Assembly (NCBI GenBank): GCA_900320545.1
Contig: ONSU01000022.1
Span: 1-38,547, forward strand
DNA length: 38,547 bases
Direction of reading: 5' to 3'
Source: an uncultured Bacteroidales bacterium
Lineage (GTDB): Bacteria > Bacteroidota > Bacteroidia > Bacteroidales > UBA932
The notes under the pieces were generated by a model, which saw only the letters and a list, made by a program, of their open reading frames with translations, did not search any database and had not been told where the DNA came from. Within the stretch, counting starts at the first letter, position 1. Every line of letters starts with the position of its first letter. A program made the translations under genes and the position numbers. Positions 30,783 to 38,547 of the stretch are shown here, in pieces.

Positions 30783-32180
30783 ATGTTTTCGAAAGAAATC
30801 TACACCACCCGCCGCCGCGCCCTCGCCGAGGGTGTCCGTGCCGCCGGAGAGACCGGTCTCCTGCTGTTTGTCGGCAATGTCGAGGCACCGGCCCAGTACA
30901 AGGACAACTGTTACAAATTCCGTCAGGACAGTTCCTGGCTCTATTTCTGGGGCCTGAACGAGCCCCGGATGGCCGCGCTCGTCGACCTGGAGAGCGGCGA
31001 GGAGAGAATATTCGCCGACGACGTCGAGATCGACGACATCATCTGGATGGGCCCGCAGCCTTCCGTCGCCTCCAAGGCGGCGAAGGTCGGCGTTTCCTTC
31101 ACGGCTCCGTACGCCGCTTTCGCCGAGTCGGTCCGCGCGGCGCTTGCCGCCGGCCGCAAGGTGCATTATCTGCCGCCGTCCAGGTATTATAATACATTAT
31201 TCCTGAGTGAGTTGCTGGGAATTCCTTCCGCCTCGCTGACCCCTTCCATCCCTTTCATCAAGGCGGTGATCGGGCTTCGGCTCATCAAAGAACCTTGCGA
31301 GATCGAAGAACTTGACAAGGCCGGCGCCCTCGGTCAGGAGATGCACTCGGTGGGCCGCGACAGCATCGTTCCCGGCATCATCGAGCAGGATATCGTCGGC
31401 AAGATGGAGGCCGTGACGCTGGCGAAGGGATGGGGCGTGTCGTTCCCGACGATTCTTACCCAGCACGGAGAGACGCTGCACAACCACCTGCACGACAAGG
31501 TCGTCGCGCCCGGCAAACTGATGGTCATCGACGCCGGCGCCGAGATCGAGAGCGGCTACGCTTCCGACTATACCCGTACCTATCCGACCGGCGGGAAGTT
31601 CACTCCGAAGCAGCGGGAAATCTATCAGATTGTGTATGATTGCAATGAATTCGCCTTCTCCATCACCCGTCCGGGCATTACCTATCGGGAAGTGCACCTC
31701 GCGACAATGCGGAAGATGCTGGAAGGCCTGAGGGCGCTCGACCTGGTCCGCGGAGACCTCGACGAGATGGTCTCGGAAGGCATCGCCGGTCTGTTCATGC
31801 CGCACGGACTCGGCCACAACATGGGCCTGGACGTGCACGATATGGAGGACCTCGGCGAGAATCTGGTGGGCTACGATCCCGACCAGACCCGGGCCCGGCA
31901 GCTCGGTCTCGGCAGTCTCCGGATGGCCCGCCGCCTGCGTCCCGGGCACGTCATCACCGACGAGCCGGGCATCTATTTCATCCCGGCGCTCATCGACAAA
32001 TGGAAGGCCGAAGGCACCGGGAAAGGATTTGTCAATTACGATAAATTACAGTCCTACTACGACTTCGGCGGCATCCGCCTGGAGGATGACGTGCTGGTCA
32101 CCGAAACCGGCGCCCGCCGCCTCGGACCGTCCCGCCTCCCCATCGCTCCCGACGACGTTGAGGCCGCGATGGCGCGCTAG
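30783..32180 (+). CDS. pepP: Xaa-Pro aminopeptidase (M24B)
   Basis: The enzyme removes an N-terminal residue before proline, using two metal ions, in the cytoplasm. The protein has 465 residues. The N-terminal creatinase-like domain begins MFSKEIYTTRRRALAE. The C-terminal pita-bread domain has the metal ligands: Asp in VIDAGAE, Asp in SDYTRTYP, His in HGLGHNMGLDVHD, Glu in DEPGIYF and Glu in RLEDDVLV. It completes dipeptide breakdown after the exported DPP7 enzymes, which leave X-Pro products. Its stop codon interlocks with that of the convergent nhaA: CTAG at 32177-32180 supplies a TAG on each strand. Confidence 0.94.
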   Translation: MFSKEIYTTRRRALAEGVRAAGETGLLLFVGNVEAPAQYKDNCYKFRQDSSWLYFWGLNEPRMAALVDLESGEERIFADDVEIDDIIWMGPQPSVASKAAKVGVSFTAPYAAFAESVRAALAAGRKVHYLPPSRYYNTLFLSELLGIPSASLTPSIPFIKAVIGLRLIKEPCEIEELDKAGALGQEMHSVGRDSIVPGIIEQDIVGKMEAVTLAKGWGVSFPTILTQHGETLHNHLHDKVVAPGKLMVIDAGAEIESGYASDYTRTYPTGGKFTPKQREIYQIVYDCNEFAFSITRPGITYREVHLATMRKMLEGLRALDLVRGDLDEMVSEGIAGLFMPHGLGHNMGLDVHDMEDLGENLVGYDPDQTRARQLGLGSLRMARRLRPGHVITDEPGIYFIPALIDKWKAEGTGKGFVNYDKLQSYYDFGGIRLEDDVLVTETGARRLGPSRLPIAPDDVEAAMAR

Positions 32181-33601
32181 CGCCGCCTCTCGAAGCGGGC
32201 GATAAGGCTGATGAACAGGCTGCCCAGCAGCCCGGCGCACAACGATCCCATCAGGACGGCGATCTTGCCGGCGTCGCGCAGATGCTGCGTGACTTCCGGG
32301 GTGATGCCTTCGCCCGCGAAGGACAGCGTATCCACGAAAATGGACATCGTGAAACCGATGCCGCCGAGGCAGGCCACGGCGAAAAGCATCGGCCAGGAGG
32401 CCTTTGCTGGCATTTCACCCACCTTGCATTTGATGGCGATGAACGAGGAGAGCGTGATGCCGACCGGCTTCCCGAGCAGCAGCCCGAGGAAAATGCCCAT
32501 TCCCACGGCGCCGTGGGGGCCGGAGGAGAACACGTTGAAATAGCCCGGGTCGGTGATCTCCACGCCCGCGTTCGCCAGGGCGAAAATCGGCATGATCAGG
32601 AAATTCACCCAGGGGGAGAGCAGGTGCTCCAGCCGGTAGGCCGGGCCGATCGAGCGTTTCGAAAGTCCGCTCAGATGACGCAGATAATGACGCTGGGGGC
32701 CGTTCGGGAAGGGTTCGTCATCCATTCCGTCCGCTTCGGCGAGCCCGCGTTCGAGGATTCCCCGGCGGCGGAGATATTTCGCCTTGTTGTAGCGCGCCTC
32801 CATCGGGATCAGGAAGGCCATTACCACACCCGACATCGTGGCGTGAATGCCCGAGTAGTAGAAGAGCGACCATACGATAATGGCGGGCACCAGATAGAAG
32901 AACACCCGTTTCTCTCCCAGCCGCTTGAGCAGGAAAACGAAACCGATCACCAGCAGGGCCACGCCCATCAGGGCGAGGTTGATGGTGCCGCCGTAGAAGA
33001 TGGCGACGACGAGGATGGCGATCAGGTCGTCCGCGATGGCGAGGGCCGTCAGGAACACCTTCAGCGAGATGGGCACCTTGTCTCCGAGGATGGAGAGAAT
33101 GCCGACCGCGAAGGCGATGTCGGTGGCCGTGGGAATGCCCCAGCCGCTGGCCGCATCCGTGCCGTGGTTGATGCAGAAGTAGATGAGGGCCGGGACCAGC
33201 ACCCCGCCGAACGCCGCGATGACCGGCATCACGGCCTTTTTGGGCGTCGAGAGCTCCCCGCAGATGACTTCCCGCTTGATCTCCAGTCCGACGGTGAAGA
33301 AGAAGACCACCATCAGGATGTCATTGATAAAGCGCTCGACGGTCATTTCCCGGGGGAATATCCAGTCGATGACACTGTGGCCCGACGCATTCGCGGGACT
33401 CTGGATGTGGATGGAGATATCCGTCGCCAGGAAGGCGTGGTAGATATCTTTCGTAAAAGGCAGGTTCGCCAGCAGCATCGCGATGACGACGCACAGCAGC
33501 AGGATGACGCCGTTGGCCCACGGCTGCTTCGAAAACTTATGCTGCGATACCCTGAAATTGTGGACTTCCTTGTTCCACCAGAAAATCGGAAACAGTCTCA
33601 T
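32177..33601 (-). CDS. nhaA: Na+/H+ antiporter NhaA
   Basis: NhaA exchanges two protons for one sodium ion across the inner membrane and controls pH and sodium. The protein has 474 residues, longer than the E. coli form. Recognisable parts are VDWIFPREMTVERFINDILM-type entry helices, FFFTVGLEIKREV, GWGIPTATDIAFAVGILSILG, FLTALAIADDLIAILVVA with the paired Asp residues, and the late helices PIFALANAGVEI and GFTMSIF. A hydrophilic loop of about 65 residues (EARYNKAKYLRR to AYRLEHLL) explains the length. The ATG shares a base with the ahcY stop (TAATG at 33599-33603), so the pair is translationally coupled. An upstream extension inside ahcY is rejected. Confidence 0.95.
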   Translation of the reverse strand: MRLFPIFWWNKEVHNFRVSQHKFSKQPWANGVILLLCVVIAMLLANLPFTKDIYHAFLATDISIHIQSPANASGHSVIDWIFPREMTVERFINDILMVVFFFTVGLEIKREVICGELSTPKKAVMPVIAAFGGVLVPALIYFCINHGTDAASGWGIPTATDIAFAVGILSILGDKVPISLKVFLTALAIADDLIAILVVAIFYGGTINLALMGVALLVIGFVFLLKRLGEKRVFFYLVPAIIVWSLFYYSGIHATMSGVVMAFLIPMEARYNKAKYLRRRGILERGLAEADGMDDEPFPNGPQRHYLRHLSGLSKRSIGPAYRLEHLLSPWVNFLIMPIFALANAGVEITDPGYFNVFSSGPHGAVGMGIFLGLLLGKPVGITLSSFIAIKCKVGEMPAKASWPMLFAVACLGGIGFTMSIFVDTLSFAGEGITPEVTQHLRDAGKIAVLMGSLCAGLLGSLFISLIARFERRR

Positions 33602-34854
33602 TACTTCCCGTACAAATACTCCTTCTGTTCCTTGGTAAGATGGTCGATGGCGATGCCCCAGTCGGCGAGTTTGAGTTCGGCGACGCGGCGGTCGGTCTCC
33701 CCGGGGACGTTGTGCAGCATTTCGCCGGGCTTGGACGACAGTTCGTCCCGGTGCTTCACCACCCATTCCGCACTCAGCGCCTGGATGGCGAACGACATAT
33801 CCATAATCTCGGCGGGATGCCCGTCGCCGGCGGCCAGATTGACCAGGCGCCCCTCGGCGATGACATAGATGACCTTGCCGTCCGCGAGGGTGTATGCCGT
33901 GATGTTATTGCGCGCAGGGGCTTCTTTGACCGCCATTCTGTGCAGGTCCGCCACGGAGACTTCCACGTCGAAATGTCCGGCGTTGCAGCAGATGGCGCCG
34001 TCTTTCATTACCTTGAAATCTTCCGTGGAAATCACCTCGTTGCAGCCCGTCACGGTGATGAAAATATCGCCCAGCGGGCTCGCCTGACGCATCGTCATCA
34101 CGCTGAATCCGTCCATCACGGCCTCCATCGCCTTGATGGGGTCGACCTCGGTCACGATGACCTTGGCGCCCTGGCCCTTGGCCCGCATCGCGACGCCCTT
34201 GCCGCACCAGCCGTAGCCGGCCACGACGACGGTCTTCCCGGCGACGATCAGGTTGGTCGTGCGGTTGATGCCGTCCCAGACACTCTGTCCGGTACCGTAA
34301 CGGTTGTCGAAGAAGTGTTTGCAGGCGGCGTCGTTGACGAGCATCATCGGGAAGCGGAGTTTGCCGGCGCGGTCCATCGCCTGGAGGCGCAGGATGCCGG
34401 TGGTGGTCTCTTCGCAGCCGCCGATGACGTTCGGGACCAGGTGCGGATACTCGTTGTGGATGGTGGTCACGAGGTCGCCGCCGTCGTCGATGATGACGTT
34501 CGGCCCGGCCTCGAGCACCTTCCGGATGCCCCGCATGTATTCCTCCTGCGTGGCGCCGTGGAGGGCGAAGACGTTGAGGCCTTCGTGCACGAGGGCCGCC
34601 GCGACATCGTCCTGTGTGGAGAGCGGGTTGCTGCCGGTGACATACATCTCTGCGCCGCCGGTGGCGAGCACTTCGCACAGGTGCGCGGTCTTGGCCTCCA
34701 GATGCACGGAGAGGGCGATTTTCAGCCCCTTGAAGGGTTGCGTCTCGGAGAATTGCTTCTGGATGGTGTCCAGCAGTGGCATATGGCGCCGGACCCACTC
34801 GATCTTGAGTTCGCCGGAAGGCCACAGGTTGATGTCACGGATTTCGCTTGCCAT
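33601..34854 (-). CDS. ahcY: Adenosylhomocysteinase (SAH hydrolase)
   Basis: The NAD-dependent enzyme splits S-adenosylhomocysteine to adenosine and homocysteine, completing the methyl cycle. The protein has 417 residues from the ATG at 34852-34854; an upstream TTG at 34878 overlaps the promoter. Landmarks are FKGLKIALSVHLEAKTA, AALVHEGLNVFALHGAT, NRYGTGQSVWDGINRTTN, the NAD fold VAGYGWCGKGVAMRAKG, and CCNAGHFDVEV. The C-terminus ends LTKEQKEYLYGK and retains the Lys-Tyr pair that closes over NAD of the neighbouring subunit. It leads the coupled ahcY-nhaA pair. A link between the two functions is not obvious. Confidence 0.96.
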   Translation of the reverse strand: MASEIRDINLWPSGELKIEWVRRHMPLLDTIQKQFSETQPFKGLKIALSVHLEAKTAHLCEVLATGGAEMYVTGSNPLSTQDDVAAALVHEGLNVFALHGATQEEYMRGIRKVLEAGPNVIIDDGGDLVTTIHNEYPHLVPNVIGGCEETTTGILRLQAMDRAGKLRFPMMLVNDAACKHFFDNRYGTGQSVWDGINRTTNLIVAGKTVVVAGYGWCGKGVAMRAKGQGAKVIVTEVDPIKAMEAVMDGFSVMTMRQASPLGDIFITVTGCNEVISTEDFKVMKDGAICCNAGHFDVEVSVADLHRMAVKEAPARNNITAYTLADGKVIYVIAEGRLVNLAAGDGHPAEIMDMSFAIQALSAEWVVKHRDELSSKPGEMLHNVPGETDRRVAELKLADWGIAIDHLTKEQKEYLYGK

Positions 34855-34875
34855 ACATTTGCATTTTTGAAGGCA

Positions 34876-34883
34876 CAAAGTTA
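34876..34883 (-). promoter_or_regulatory. -7 promoter element of ahcY-nhaA
   Basis: The minus strand reads TAACTTTG, 21 nt before the ahcY ATG. Confidence 0.6.
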
Positions 34884-34911
34884 ACCAAATTTACCTTTAT
34901 CTGCAATTTCT

Positions 34912-35003
34912 CTGTCGATAACCCTCCGGCACAACGGGTGGTTATCGACGAAAACGGCCCAAAACGTTGATACCCCTCCGACCGTCCGGAGGGTTGTCGA
35001 CAG
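34912..35003. repeat. Alternating GTCGATAACC(CTCCGG) repeats between ahcY and fabG
   Basis: Four related words alternate in orientation. CTGTCGATAACCCTCCGG is at 34912-34929. GGTTATCGAC is inverted at 34940-34949. GTTGATACCCCTCCGA is direct and imperfect at 34966-34981. CCGGAGGGTTGTCGACAG is inverted at 34986-35003. The outer pair forms an 18-bp inverted repeat with one mismatch. The embedded 9-mers TTATCGACA, TTATCGACG and TTGTCGACA resemble DnaA boxes with one to three mismatches. The array lies between the two divergent promoters. Confidence 0.6.
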
Positions 35004-35026
35004 TTGCAAGAGTTCGGAGAATTGTT

Positions 35027-35034
35027 TACCTTTG
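35027..35034 (+). promoter_or_regulatory. -7 promoter element of fabG
   Basis: TACCTTTG matches TAnnTTTG, 25 nt before the fabG ATG. Confidence 0.6.
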
Positions 35035-35059
35035 TTTCAATCATCAAAAACGACTGGAT

Positions 35060-35806
35060 ATGGGTCTTTTGGAAGGAAAAGTGGCGCTGATTACGGGCGC
35101 GGCGCGGGGCATCGGCAAGGCCGTCGCCCTGCAGTTTGCATCGGAAGGTGCCGACATTGCATTTACGGATCTTGAAATCAACGAGCTGGCGAAAGGTACG
35201 ATCGCGGAAATCGCGGCGTACGGCCATCGCGTGAAGGGGTATGCGGCCAATGCAGCGAGTTTTGCCGAGACGCAGGCGGTTGTGGCCGAAATCGTGAAGG
35301 ATTTCGGGCGGATCGACGTACTGGTCAACAACGCCGGCATCACCCGCGACGGCCTCGTGATGCGGATGAGCGAGGAGCAGTGGGACACCGTCATCGACGT
35401 CAATATGAAATCCGCTTTTAACTTTATGCACGAAGTGGTGCCCGTGATGGCCCGTCAGCGGGGAGGAAGCATCATCAATATGGCCTCCATCGCCGGTCAG
35501 ACGGGCAATCCCGGACAGGTCAACTATTCCGCCACCAAGGCGGGACTCATCGCGATGGCCAAATCGGTGGCCAAGGAAATGGGCTCCCGGGGCATCCGGG
35601 CCAATTCCATCGCGCCGGGCTACATCATCACGGAAATGACCAACGCCCTGCCGGAATCCCTCCGCGAGGAATTCGTCAGGCAGATCCCGCTCCGCCGCGG
35701 CGGCACGGTCGAGGAGGTCGCCAAGGTCGCCCTCTTCCTCGCCTCCGACCTGTCCTCCTATGTCAGCGGCCAGGTCATACCGGTCAACGGCGCGATGTAT
35801 TGTTAG
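35060..35806 (+). CDS. fabG: 3-oxoacyl-ACP reductase FabG
   Basis: FabG is a short-chain dehydrogenase that reduces 3-oxoacyl-ACP with NADPH in fatty-acid elongation. The protein has 248 residues from the ATG at 35060 (MGLLEGKVALITGAARGIG); an upstream in-frame start would lie in the repeat region. The cofactor motif is TGAARGIG, then NNAGITRDGL. The catalytic residues are Ser in NMASIAGQTGNPGQ and Tyr-Lys in VNYSATKAGLIAM. The C-terminus (SSYVSGQVIPVNGAMY) is typical. It is monocistronic and ends before a good terminator. Related SDR reductases look alike, so the substrate assignment is by closest family pattern. Confidence 0.92.
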   Translation: MGLLEGKVALITGAARGIGKAVALQFASEGADIAFTDLEINELAKGTIAEIAAYGHRVKGYAANAASFAETQAVVAEIVKDFGRIDVLVNNAGITRDGLVMRMSEEQWDTVIDVNMKSAFNFMHEVVPVMARQRGGSIINMASIAGQTGNPGQVNYSATKAGLIAMAKSVAKEMGSRGIRANSIAPGYIITEMTNALPESLREEFVRQIPLRRGGTVEEVAKVALFLASDLSSYVSGQVIPVNGAMYC

Positions 35807-35848
35807 CGCAAAGTGTATATGGCTGATATAGAGCGTGTTACGAAAAAG

Positions 35849-35872
35849 GCCTTACTTGTTTTTGAGTAAGGC
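35849..35872 (+). terminator. Intrinsic terminator of fabG
   Basis: GCCTTACT and AGTAAGGC form an 8-bp perfect stem with an 8-nt T-rich loop, followed by GTTTTAT and preceded by an A-run. Confidence 0.85.
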
Positions 35873-35915
35873 GTTTTATGTAAGTCGCTGAGAATAAAAT
35901 AATTACAGTTTACGC

Positions 35916-38547
35916 ATGAGATCCTTTCTTTTTTTGCTTTGTGCCCTGACGGCGGCCGAGACCCTGACGGCGGCCGAGACGCCGCGGTGGCTGCGGCAGA
36001 ACGCCATTTCCCCCGACGGGGAGACCGTCGCTTTCGTCTATCAGGGCGATATCTTCCTGGTGCCCGCCGGCGGCGGACAGGCCCGGCAGCTGACCACGAA
36101 CCCCGCCCACGACACGGAGCCGCTCTGGAGCCCCGACGGCAAGACGGTCGTCTTCGCCTCCTGGAGAGAGGGCCAGAAAGACATCTGGGCCGTTCCCGCG
36201 TCGGGCGGCAAGCCCAAACGCCTCACCGACTACGGCGGAGCCGAAACTCCGCTGGCCGTGTCTCCGGACGGGAAGGTGTACTATGCGGCTTATTATCAAG
36301 ATGATGCGGCATCTTCCGCCTTCCCCGGCGAGACCCGGCTGTATTCCCTGCCGCTCGCCGAGGCGCTCGCCTCCGAAGGCTTGCTCAATCCTGCGCCGGT
36401 CCTCTCCCTGGAGGTCGGCGCCGTGAGCGTAAATGCGGCCGGAACCATCCTGTACGAGGATGTCAAGGGCTATGAAGACCCCTGGCGCAAGCACCATACT
36501 TCCGCCGTCACCCGCGATATCTGGAAGGTCGAAGGCGGTGCGTTCACCAAACTCAGCGACTTCATCGGAGAGGACAGATGTCCGGTCTTCGCCCCCGACG
36601 GCCAGAGTTATTACTTCCTCAGCGAGCGCGGTGAAAAGGCGGTCGAGGTCAACGGATGGGCCGGCGACAGCAACGTCTGGAAGGCCTCCGTCGTCGGCGG
36701 CGCTCCGCAACGGGTCACCTCCTTCCGGGGCAATCCGGTCCGCTACCTGAGCATTGCCGGAGACGGAACCCTCTGCTTCTCCTGGAATGGCGACCTTTAT
36801 ACGCTTAAGGCGGGTGGCGCTCCGCAGAAAGTAGCCATCACCCTGGAGAAGGATTCCAACCTCAAGGAGCACACCTACAAGGTGACTTCGTCCGGCATTA
36901 CCGGTTTCGCGGCATCCTCCCCGGGCAAAGAGGTCGCCATCGTCTCCCGCGGTGACGTGTATGTCACAACGCTGGAAACAAGTGATACCAAGCGGATTAC
37001 GGATACACCCGGTCAGGAGCGCACCGTCGTTTTCGGCAAGGACGGCCGGACGCTCTTCTACGACAGCGAGCGCGACGGCGAATGGGCCGTTTACAAGGCC
37101 ACCATCGCCGACAAGGGCGACAAGCTCTTCACCTTCGCGGGCAAGATCAAGGAAGAGCGGATCACCCCCGAGGGCCAGATCTGCTTCCAGCCCTCCGTCT
37201 CGCCGGACGGCAAATGGGTCGGCTATCTCCGCAACCGCACGGCCATCGTCATCCAGCCCGCTTCCGGCGGCAAGGAAAAAGTCCTGCTGGAAGAGGGTGT
37301 CAACTATTCCTATAGCGACGGCGACCTTGACTTTGAATGGAGCCCCGACAGCAAATACATCCTCGCCAACTACCAGGGCGGCGGAAGGATGTACAACGAC
37401 GACGTGGCCCTGATCGAGGTGGAGAGCGGAGAACTGACCGACCTCACCGAGAGCGGCTACAGCGACGTCAACTTCAAATGGGCCCTCGGCGGCAAGGCGA
37501 TGACCTGGGAGAGCGACAAGGCCGGCTACCGGAGCCACGGCAGCTGGGGTGCGGAAGGCGACATCTATGCGATGTTCTTCGATGAGGAGGCCTACTTGAA
37601 ATTCACCCGCGGCAAGGAGATGGACAGCATCGCCAAACTCCTCGAAGACAAGCCCGCCAAGAAGGATACGGCCAAAAAAGACACTGCCGCAGCCGCAAAG
37701 CCGGAGAAAGTGAAACTCCTGCTGGACGGCCGCCGCGACCGCATCGTCCGCCTGACCCCCGTCTCGGGTCACATCGGCGACTACTGGCTCACCCCCGAAG
37801 GCGACAAGCTCTACTATACCGTGCAGCTCGAGAAGAGCCGCGACCTCGTCTGCCTCAACCGCAAGGACGGTTCGGTAAAGGTCCTGAAGAAGAAATTCGT
37901 CGGCCGCTTCATCCCTTCCCCCGACGGGAAGAGCCTCTTTATGGTGGACGGCAGCAAGGTCTCCAAGGTGGACGTGAAGGATTTCAGCACCAAGTCGGTG
38001 GAGTTCAGCGGCGAATTCGAGTATTTCCCCGACAAGGAGCGCGCCTATATCTTCGAGCATTGCTGGAGGCAGGTGAAGGAAAAATGGTACGACCCGGACA
38101 TGCACGGTGTGGACTGGGCCGCCGTCGGCGAGAATTACCGCCAGTTCCTTCCGTATATCACGGATAATTTCGCCTTCCGCGAACTGCTCTCCGAGATGCT
38201 CGGCGAACTCAACGGTTCCCATACCGGCGGCCGCTACCGCAACGGAATGGGCGGCAACGTGGGCCATCTGGGCGTCCTCTTCGACGAGACCTACGCCGGG
38301 AAGGGACTCCGCATCAGGGAACTGCTTCCGGAAAGTGTTCTGGCTCAATTCCTTCCGGGCGTGAAAGAGGGCGATCTCATTCTTGCGGTGGACGGAAAGG
38401 AGATCGAAGAGGGTACGCTCTGGTACCGTGCCCTGGCGCGGACGGCCGGGAAGCGGGTGACGCTCAAAGTGAAGACCGGCGGCAAGGAGAAAGATGTGAT
38501 CCTGAAGCCCGTCCGCTCCGACGGCGAGGCCCTCTACCAGCGCTGGG
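35916..38547 (+). CDS. Tricorn-like S41 peptidase with beta-propeller (3' end outside window)
   Basis: The window holds 877 codons of this exported protein. It begins with a signal peptide (MRSFLFLLCALTAAE). An N-terminal WD40/PD40-type propeller follows with repeated SPDGK words (AISPDGETVAFVYQGDIFLV, LWSPDGKTVVFAS, SVSPDGKWVGYL, EWSPDSKYILA) over about residues 25-600. A Lys/Asp/Ala linker (AKKDTAKKDTAAAAK) precedes a second propeller-like part. Then comes the core domain start (YDPDMHGVDWAAVGENY, MLGELNGSHTGG) and a PDZ domain (GKGLRIRELLP, GVKEGDLILAVDG). The sequence ends before the S41 catalytic serine. Tricorn-type enzymes degrade oligopeptides. An 18-bp tandem duplication lies at the end of the signal peptide. 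Confidence 0.9.
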   Translation, partial: MRSFLFLLCALTAAETLTAAETPRWLRQNAISPDGETVAFVYQGDIFLVPAGGGQARQLTTNPAHDTEPLWSPDGKTVVFASWREGQKDIWAVPASGGKPKRLTDYGGAETPLAVSPDGKVYYAAYYQDDAASSAFPGETRLYSLPLAEALASEGLLNPAPVLSLEVGAVSVNAAGTILYEDVKGYEDPWRKHHTSAVTRDIWKVEGGAFTKLSDFIGEDRCPVFAPDGQSYYFLSERGEKAVEVNGWAGDSNVWKASVVGGAPQRVTSFRGNPVRYLSIAGDGTLCFSWNGDLYTLKAGGAPQKVAITLEKDSNLKEHTYKVTSSGITGFAASSPGKEVAIVSRGDVYVTTLETSDTKRITDTPGQERTVVFGKDGRTLFYDSERDGEWAVYKATIADKGDKLFTFAGKIKEERITPEGQICFQPSVSPDGKWVGYLRNRTAIVIQPASGGKEKVLLEEGVNYSYSDGDLDFEWSPDSKYILANYQGGGRMYNDDVALIEVESGELTDLTESGYSDVNFKWALGGKAMTWESDKAGYRSHGSWGAEGDIYAMFFDEEAYLKFTRGKEMDSIAKLLEDKPAKKDTAKKDTAAAAKPEKVKLLLDGRRDRIVRLTPVSGHIGDYWLTPEGDKLYYTVQLEKSRDLVCLNRKDGSVKVLKKKFVGRFIPSPDGKSLFMVDGSKVSKVDVKDFSTKSVEFSGEFEYFPDKERAYIFEHCWRQVKEKWYDPDMHGVDWAAVGENYRQFLPYITDNFAFRELLSEMLGELNGSHTGGRYRNGMGGNVGHLGVLFDETYAGKGLRIRELLPESVLAQFLPGVKEGDLILAVDGKEIEEGTLWYRALARTAGKRVTLKVKTGGKEKDVILKPVRSDGEALYQRW
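35944..35979 (+). repeat. 18-bp perfect tandem duplication in the tricorn signal-peptide region
   Basis: CCCTGACGGCGGCCGAGA is repeated twice without a gap, adding six residues in frame (LTAAET repeated) just at the likely signal-peptidase site. Confidence 0.85.

Noticed and set aside
33602-33766. N-terminal extension of NhaA into ahcY
   Set aside because: It overlaps coding sequence of ahcY, is Arg-rich, and the ATG coupled to the ahcY stop gives the standard NhaA start.
32282-33868. Plus-strand open frame of over 500 codons over nhaA
   Set aside because: His/Arg/Asp-rich shadow of the membrane protein gene; no domain.
35910-38348. Minus-strand open frame of over 800 codons
   Set aside because: It is an antisense shadow of the tricorn-like gene. 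High GC and codon bias remove stops on the opposite strand; the composition is V/A/G/E/R-rich without domain motifs.

Overview
The window is chromosomal DNA of a member of the Bacteroidota, most likely a GC-rich Bacteroidales. Four things point there. Most promoters I can find carry a -7 element of the form TAnnTTTG and almost no gene has a Shine-Dalgarno sequence. The gene families are typical of the phylum: tandem S46 dipeptidyl-peptidases, an M64 peptidase, a TPR-membrane-HTH regulator, a TonB transducer with an acidic linker, tricorn-type S41, and an Mrp without CxxC. Lipoprotein signals are common. GC looks like the high fifties by eye. I cannot assign a genus, and I see no tRNA, rRNA, CRISPR array, transposase or prophage gene.

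Layout. 1-1779 (-) is the N-terminal part of mfd, divergent from ruvB (+). A low-GC island (about 3175-4330) carries a SUMF1-domain lipoprotein and is followed by the 3' remnant of a regulator gene. Next come succinate dehydrogenase/fumarate reductase subunits A and B, without the usual membrane-anchor gene, and a small lipoprotein. 7842-11128 (-) holds hflX, a TonB protein and a TPR/HTH lipoprotein regulator. ybeY and mnmG (+) follow. A mostly gene-free stretch (13459-14012) then holds a truncated Abi-like gene, a complete promoter reading into highly structured DNA (candidate ncRNA) and a perfect parS palindrome. ruvA (-) comes next. 14761-18825 (+) is two secreted proteins sharing an N-terminal module, sufS, a sufE-SufT fusion and folK. 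An acetylxylan-esterase-like gene (-) is convergent with folK.

20188-32180 (+) is a tightly packed run: glyS, a DUF1232 gene, two DPP7-like S46 peptidases, mrp, a 41-residue small ORF, an M64 peptidase, an AmpG-like MFS transporter and an Xaa-Pro peptidase. Its theme is extracytoplasmic peptide breakdown, peptide or muropeptide uptake, and final cleavage. ahcY-nhaA (-) form a translationally coupled pair, divergent from fabG (+). The window ends inside a tricorn-like S41 peptidase.

The most striking signal is not a protein. Three parS-type sites (TGTTCCACGTGGAACA) lie within 4.2 kb, two perfect and one with a single mismatch. Two of them are embedded in the mnmG and sufS coding sequences, read in the same frame. 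This suggests the ParB-loading centromere and therefore proximity to the replication origin. Three AT-rich or repeat-rich intergenic regions are weaker origin or regulatory candidates. The second signal is the structured, promoter-led region beside one parS. The third is a set of four genes whose -7 element ends only 6-8 nt before the ATG, implying near-leaderless mRNAs.
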